The translations under genes and the position numbers were made by a program. Below are positions 58,992 through 64,000 of a stretch of DNA of 64,000 nucleotides, piece by piece. The notes beneath the pieces are model-generated. The model saw only the letters and a program-made list of their open reading frames with translations, ran no database searches and had not been told where the DNA came from. Source of the stretch: Gordius sp. MW1 (lineage: Eukaryota; Nematomorpha; Gordioida; Gordea; Gordiidae); assembly GCA_964036665.1 (NCBI GenBank), contig OZ038526.1, positions 7,564,001 to 7,628,000 of the forward strand. The letters are read 5' to 3'. How positions within the stretch are numbered: position 1 is the stretch's first letter; every line of letters starts with the position of its first letter.

Positions 58992-60356
58992 TAGTGCTAT
59001 AAACAGACAAAAAACGCGTTCACGTTCGTTTTCAAAAAACACGTTCGTTAAAAATTTAATGATAAATATTTTTTAATTTAATTTATTATAAATATATTTA
59101 TATTTTTTAACACAATATATTAGCCATAATAAAAAATAATAGTTTTATTTCGAAAATATAAAAAAAATTGCCCTCGCCGAGATTCGAACCCACATCAGTA
59201 GATACAAGTGAAGGGAAAACCTCAGGTTTTCTCGACCTAACCTAATAGGTTAGGTTCGGTTTCAAAAAACCTTGAGGTCTTTTGGAAATCTAACTTTAAC
59301 CTCGAGGTTAATGGTCAAAATTAACCTTAAACCTCGAGGTCAATTAGAAGCTTATAGCTTAGGTTAGAGCGCAAAATTAACCTAAACGCTTATGTTATAT
59401 CCTAACTTTCCCACCACTAGGATGGACAGACAACGAAAAGCGAGCCCAATAAATTGCATAGCAATTAATATAAATACAAAATATAAATATAATATAATAG
59501 AGTAAATATAAAGATTTTTTATTAATAAATAATTTTTCTTATCAATTTACAATAATAATTGTTTCAAAATTTTCGTCGGATAAGCAGGAACGCTTGGCAT
59601 TTAAAACAGCATTAGCTATACTAAAAACCCTCTTCGTAGGGGCAGATGAGGGGATTGGACTATTGTACAACAAAAGCAGGAAATTTATTAAAAACATTTA
59701 ATTCTTTGTCCCTCGCTTCAAAAAATTGCGATAAGATATTATCCTCCAATCCGCCCTCTACTTCCTCGTCAAAAAAACGATATTTCGGAATCGATAGTTC
59801 TTTCATTATGAATTCTAGGGGTTTCAAACCGTTTTTTCAATAAAACTAAAAATTTATATTTTTTACATTTAGTAATTATTGAATTCGGTCCTTTTTATGA
59901 AATGAGTGAAAAATATTTACCATATTTTGGCCATGGCTATGTCAATTCATCTGCTGATTTTTAATATTCAGAATCTAAAGATGACGACGATTTAATGATA
60001 TGATTGCCCATTTTAACCTATAAATTCAAATATAATTAATAATATCAAATTAATAAACTTTAATCTCATCTTCACGATATGGTATGTTAAAAGTAATCGG
60101 AATAGGTAATATGAAAAGGCAAAACGATTAAAAATTATGAGACTTTTTTGTTACAAAATTGGGATAAACATTGATTTTCAAATAAATAAAAATAAAAAAG
60201 GGTTGTTAAAATTGAACGAACGTTAAATTCGAACGCGTTCATCAAAAAAAAGGAACGCTTCACGTTCAAAGTTCACCAAAAAAAAGAAACGGCCGTTCAT
60301 CAATTTTTCTAAAATTTGAACGCGTTTAAATTTGAACGAGCTCCTTCACAACACTA
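58992..60356 (-). mobile_element. hAT element, deleted copy 2 with an insertion
   Basis: Inverted relative of 17800-18853: TAGTGCTATAAAC at one end and TTCACAACACTA at the other, flanked by cttcaaac and tttcaaat (six of eight alike). The transposase remnant is on minus, 60011-59542, ending RVFSIANAVLNAKRSCLSDE and a stop. An unrelated fragment (about 59160-59468) with TTCGAACCC, AACCTAACCT strings and the ATTGCATAGCAATTA terminus has inserted. Confidence 0.8.
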
Positions 60357-60429
60357 TTTCAAATCCAATACCGGATTTCTATGGACGGCGGATCTATTGA
60401 AATTCTCGTAGTGTTATTTTTTTTAAAAA

Positions 60430-60860
60430 ACCGTTCGATATTATAAACCCTCATCAATAAAGGCATAGGCCGTAGGGGGGGGCACAAGGACCCATATCAG
60501 TAGAGGCATAGGCATTTGTAGGGGGGCATAGGGTAATTATTATCAATGTTAACCTAATATAGCAATTCAAAAACGAAAAAAAAATTTCGATTTACACTTT
60601 GGCCAATGGTTATTTTTTTCATTGGTCAGTAGACAGGATACGGTCAAAAAGTCATATTGTCAATGGTAACAAGAATAATATATTAATTAAAAAATTGAGG
60701 CATAGGCCCTTATAGGGGGGGGGGCACAGGGTAATTAACAATGTTAACCAAATATAGCGATTTAAAAGACGAAAAAAAATTTTTGATATACACTTTGGCC
60801 AATGGGCATTTTTTCAATGGTTAGTAGCCAGGAGACGGTCAAAAAGCCATATTATCAATG
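60430..60860 (+). repeat. Fragment of tandem-repeat cassette
   Basis: Two units with TTTGGCCAATGG (about 60598 and 60796) alternating with GAGGCATAGGCCCTTATAGG strings, without the cassette start motif. Confidence 0.6.
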
Positions 60861-60929
60861 CAAAATTTAGGTTAATAAAAAGAAACAATAATTCACAAAG
60901 CAGCAAAAATAAAATTAAAACAACAATAA

Positions 60930-61571
60930 ACCAAAATAATAGTTTTGGCCTTTGGCCGGGGTCAGATAAAGTAGAAAAAACGGTCATCATTAATTTGACG
61001 AGAATTATTTAGCCAGTTTCCCTAACATCCGATATATAGAAAGAACCTTGCAAACAGAATTTATGAATAAAGCTAATCAGTCGAGCCAATAATGGAATTT
61101 GCGCTGAGGCGAGGTCAAAAAATTAAAGCCAACCAGCGGTCATAGTGTATTTGCGAAAGCAAAATAAAAGGCACTTACAGAAGCATAAAGCCACAGCCAT
61201 TAAAAACTCTTATAAGTTCCCACGGCAGGCGCGTAGCTAGGATTTTCTCAAGGGGGAAGAAAAATGCAGAAAAAAATTTACACTTTTATTTATAATGTAA
61301 CATAAGTAAACTTCGCGTATATATGCGAAACTTCAAGGCGCTATATAACCTGCTTTGGAAAAATCTCTTCTCTTCATTTATCAGAGCATTTACTATCGAT
61401 TTTATACCTTAAAAAAGGACATGGACCTTCAAAAAATTTCCAAATTTTGGTCAAGGGGGTAGAAAATTTCCGCTTTCTGCTCCCTTGGCTACGCGCCTGT
61501 TCCACGGCAATTATCAACACAGGACACTCAAGACAACAAAAAGCGAGCCCATAAATTGCATAGCAATTAAT
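60930..61571 (-). repeat. Hairpin-terminus element, split by a MITE
   Basis: Ends AAATTGCATAGCAATTA at 61571 and contains AAGCGAGCCCATAA; its other part (60930-61226) matches the complement of 36935-37250 (ATAAAGCCACAGCCATTAAA). The two halves join across the MITE 61227-61498 at CCACGGC. Confidence 0.65.
61227..61498. mobile_element. Mutator-like MITE, 272 bases, with about 10-base target duplication
   Basis: Perfect 11-base terminal inverted repeats AGGCGCGTAGC and GCTACGCGCCT. The flanks gttcccacggc (61216-61226) and gttccacggc (61499-61508) differ by one C and reconstitute the host element when the MITE is removed. It defines the compact form of the family seen at 10276-11570 and 57092-58860. 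Confidence 0.85.
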
Positions 61572-63911
61572 GATTTACACAAATAAATGCGACTGCTACA
61601 GAATCGCGTTCTCAAACTTGTATACCCACTTATTTGCGAAATTTTTATGGCATGATCCCCAACCAAATTAAATGTTTAGAAAAATTTACCAAAAGATCGA
61701 AAAAGTGAAATTATATATAAAGGAAATTTATACTAATCGAGCCCAAAAAATAGGATTTTGGCCTTGGACCGTACTCAGACAAATTTTTTAACAGTGGTCA
61801 ATAATTAAAATCTACAAATTTATTTTAAAGAAATTAATAAGGTGGACAAGACCGACTGACAGAGGACACGACGAACATTTTTTATGTAATTTAATTTTCA
61901 TAGGCCTCCATTATTATGCATATAAAATCGTGCGAAAAGAAAATTAAAAAGAATCCAGATGTATCATAAATTTTATTTAACAATATTTATTAGATAAAAA
62001 AAATATCCCGCACACAAATAACCATCAAACGTTGATTAATAGGCGAAACGCAAACATAATTAACGAGCGGTAAAATTTCTACAATATAAATACAGCCACA
62101 AGCCATGTGAGAAGTGTTAAATTGTTAGGCAATAATAGACAATTTAATATTTATAAATGTAGTTAATCAGCTAACACATTTTTGTCAACCACTCGCAAAA
62201 CAAATATGAATATTTGAATGATATGCAAGATCGTAGATAATTTGGCTAAAGATACGAGTATAAATCTTTCACCACATATAATATCACTCACTCCGCAGTT
62301 CCTGAAAAAGCATAAGTTTATTTGCCTGGGCTCAGATGGCTGCCTCAATGAGGCTCACTCTTATTTCGCCTCATGTCAAACAACTTTAATCCTTAGATCC
62401 TAAGTCTTTTTAAATTTTTTATAAAAGTAGAAAGATCAAGCTAGCACCTGCTAATGTTGGGCACAGGAGTTAGAAAATAAAGTTCCGTCGATAGCAATGT
62501 CGTAATATAAATTAATTTCATGTGAAAAACACATCATGACCAACTATTAAATGCTATACCTCGATTTATGGACCACCCCATATGATATATGACTTATTTT
62601 CAACAATTATTAAAAAATTTATGATATATCAATCCACAGGATTACCACAACGGTTCGCAACAACTTCAAGCTTTATTAAAGAGGAGATTAACCCGTAATT
62701 TTACAATTGTAACAAAACAAAGCTTAAGAGTGTCGAAAAAACGGCTAGTGTGTTGTGTTTCTCAAATTTCAATTTTAAAATGCTCATCATATTACTTTCT
62801 GTAATAAAATATCAGGCAAAATTAGTTTGCCCTATGATTTGCTATAAATTTTTGAAGTTTCTTAAAGTTCTCAAAAGTTTTGTAGGAATCAAAAAATACA
62901 ATTTTCGAAAAAATATAAACTTAGGGAAGTGATAAACCCTATTTGAGGGTTTAAAAATACGACACATCGGAATTGAGGGGGAGGGGGATATGAATAGCCC
63001 TGGTGGTTGCATCGCCCATTTAACCATTTTCTATAAAAACTCTTTAGTAGCACCCGTAACCCTTTAACCCGCCGTACTTGAGTAAAAATAAAGTTGAGCC
63101 AAGGTAAATGCTAGAAAAGTCACTGCCTGCCAGCATGTACATTAATATTTAAATTTACGTTTTTTTAATATTAGGACTTGTTTAAATTAAATTTGGAGAC
63201 ATTAAATGAAAAAAAAACATAAAAAGCGAATAAAAATATTATTCATTATAATATGATTCGATATAATCACATATATCGTCCACAAGAGCAGCCTTCTGTT
63301 TACGAGAAATTCAAATAAATTCAACCAATTTATTTCAGAGGTTCATTATAATGCCTGTGGTGAATATTAATGAAATGCCACCATAGATTGAATGATGTTG
63401 AACAGGAATAATTTCTGCAAACGTACTTTTTAAAACAATATAGACTATTTAAAGCCTGTAAAGTTATTTTAGAAGAGCTCGACATTTAACACTGAAAAGG
63501 AGTTATTTCATTTCAGAAATTACCATTTTTGAATAAGAACTAAACCAAGTTAAAGAAAATGGACCAAAAGTATTGTCAGACAAAAAAATTTAAATTCCTA
63601 AATTGGAATTTAAGATTAACAGTTTGGATGAATCGAAATTATAATCAACTCATAGGGGTTATCAATAAAAAACTTCTCAGCCATGCGAAACTCAGTATAG
63701 CCTTTGATGTACCAGTCAAAATATTAATTGTTATGCCATTTATGGGCTCTTTCGATAAAAAATGTCCTGTCCTGAATACATTAGGTTTAAAATGGAAAAT
63801 CGGGAAAACTAGATAAAAACGATTTCAAAATGGCGTCATGGGGTTACTTACAAATGCCTTTAATTAAGAAGCCCTGTCTTTAATTACGTCGCGTTTGGAA
63901 TCCAATTTAAA
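61572..63911. other. Intergenic, no supported gene
   Basis: Overlapping open stretches at 62163-62403 on both strands, 62750-62932, and 63559-63816 lack family features; the last reads through a hairpin-terminus motif (TTGTTATGCCATTTATGGGC, 63728-63747). A G-rich patch lies at 62974-62988. Confidence 0.4.
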
Positions 63912-64000
63912 CTCGGGCCTTCGGCCCTCGTGGGAAGGGGGAGGGGAGAAGGGGAGGGGAGAAGGGAAGGGGGGAAGGGAAGGGAAGGGGGGACGACTCA
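63912..64000 (+). repeat. Start of a third tandem-repeat cassette, cut by the window edge
   Basis: ACTCGGGCCTTCGGCCCTCG followed by the AGAAGGGGAGGGG purine tract, identical in layout to the starts at 21953 and 45882. Confidence 0.75.

Noticed and set aside
63559..63816. ORF of 85 codons as a gene
   Set aside because: It reads through a hairpin-terminus repeat motif near 63730, and the rest has no family features.

Overview
This is AT-rich nuclear DNA from an invertebrate animal: multi-exon genes with GT-AG introns, a full nidogen gene, and dense transposable elements. An arthropod or similar invertebrate is plausible from the kinds of repeats, but this cannot be fixed from the sequence alone. 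Nothing suggests a bacterial, plastid or mitochondrial origin.

Three host genes are well supported. A dihydrofolate reductase gene lies on + at 3497-4240: six exons, five introns of only 35-50 bases, and an intact 181-residue protein. Convergent to it, on - at 5037-5933, is an intronless gene for an EME1-like partner subunit of the MUS81 junction nuclease. A nidogen (entactin) gene occupies - 31656-50714: signal peptide, NIDO module, EGF, G2F beta-barrel, a run of about eight EGF modules, an LDL-receptor-type YWTD propeller and a last EGF. Its large introns are packed with repeats. A 79-codon ORF at 28549-28788 is a weak further candidate.

The rest is mobile DNA. 462-2205 (-) and 15917-17262 (+) are two broken copies of one poly(A)-tailed reverse-transcriptase element. 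7498-8896, 17800-18853, 23848-24995, 49558-50256 and 58992-60356 are hAT-type elements, some with recognisable transposase remnants; a swarm of 90-210-base hAT MITEs sits mainly in nidogen introns. 10276-11570, 57092-58860, 61227-61498, 26390-27246 and 49476-50316 are Mutator-like inverted-repeat elements with about 10-base target duplications and long G tracts. 20359-21952, 26027-27754, 51711-53260 and 53261-54451 are copies of one 1.2-1.7 kb composite family. 21953-23846 and 45882-47031 are cassettes of about 100-130-base tandem units ending in a small hairpin, and that hairpin terminus recurs on many otherwise different elements (Helentron-like organisation). 29441-30400 is a decayed RTE-like LINE.

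The most interesting signals are (1) a complete type I hammerhead ribozyme motif at 15219-15261, between 41-base inverted repeats at 15162-15419; (2) two foldback elements, 5960-6238 just upstream of the EME1 start and 57367-57615, that share a telomere-like core but have unrelated inverted-repeat arms, with a third reduced example near 46112-46173; and (3) the family of tandem-repeat cassettes with a GGCCTTCGGCC start and a shared hairpin end.
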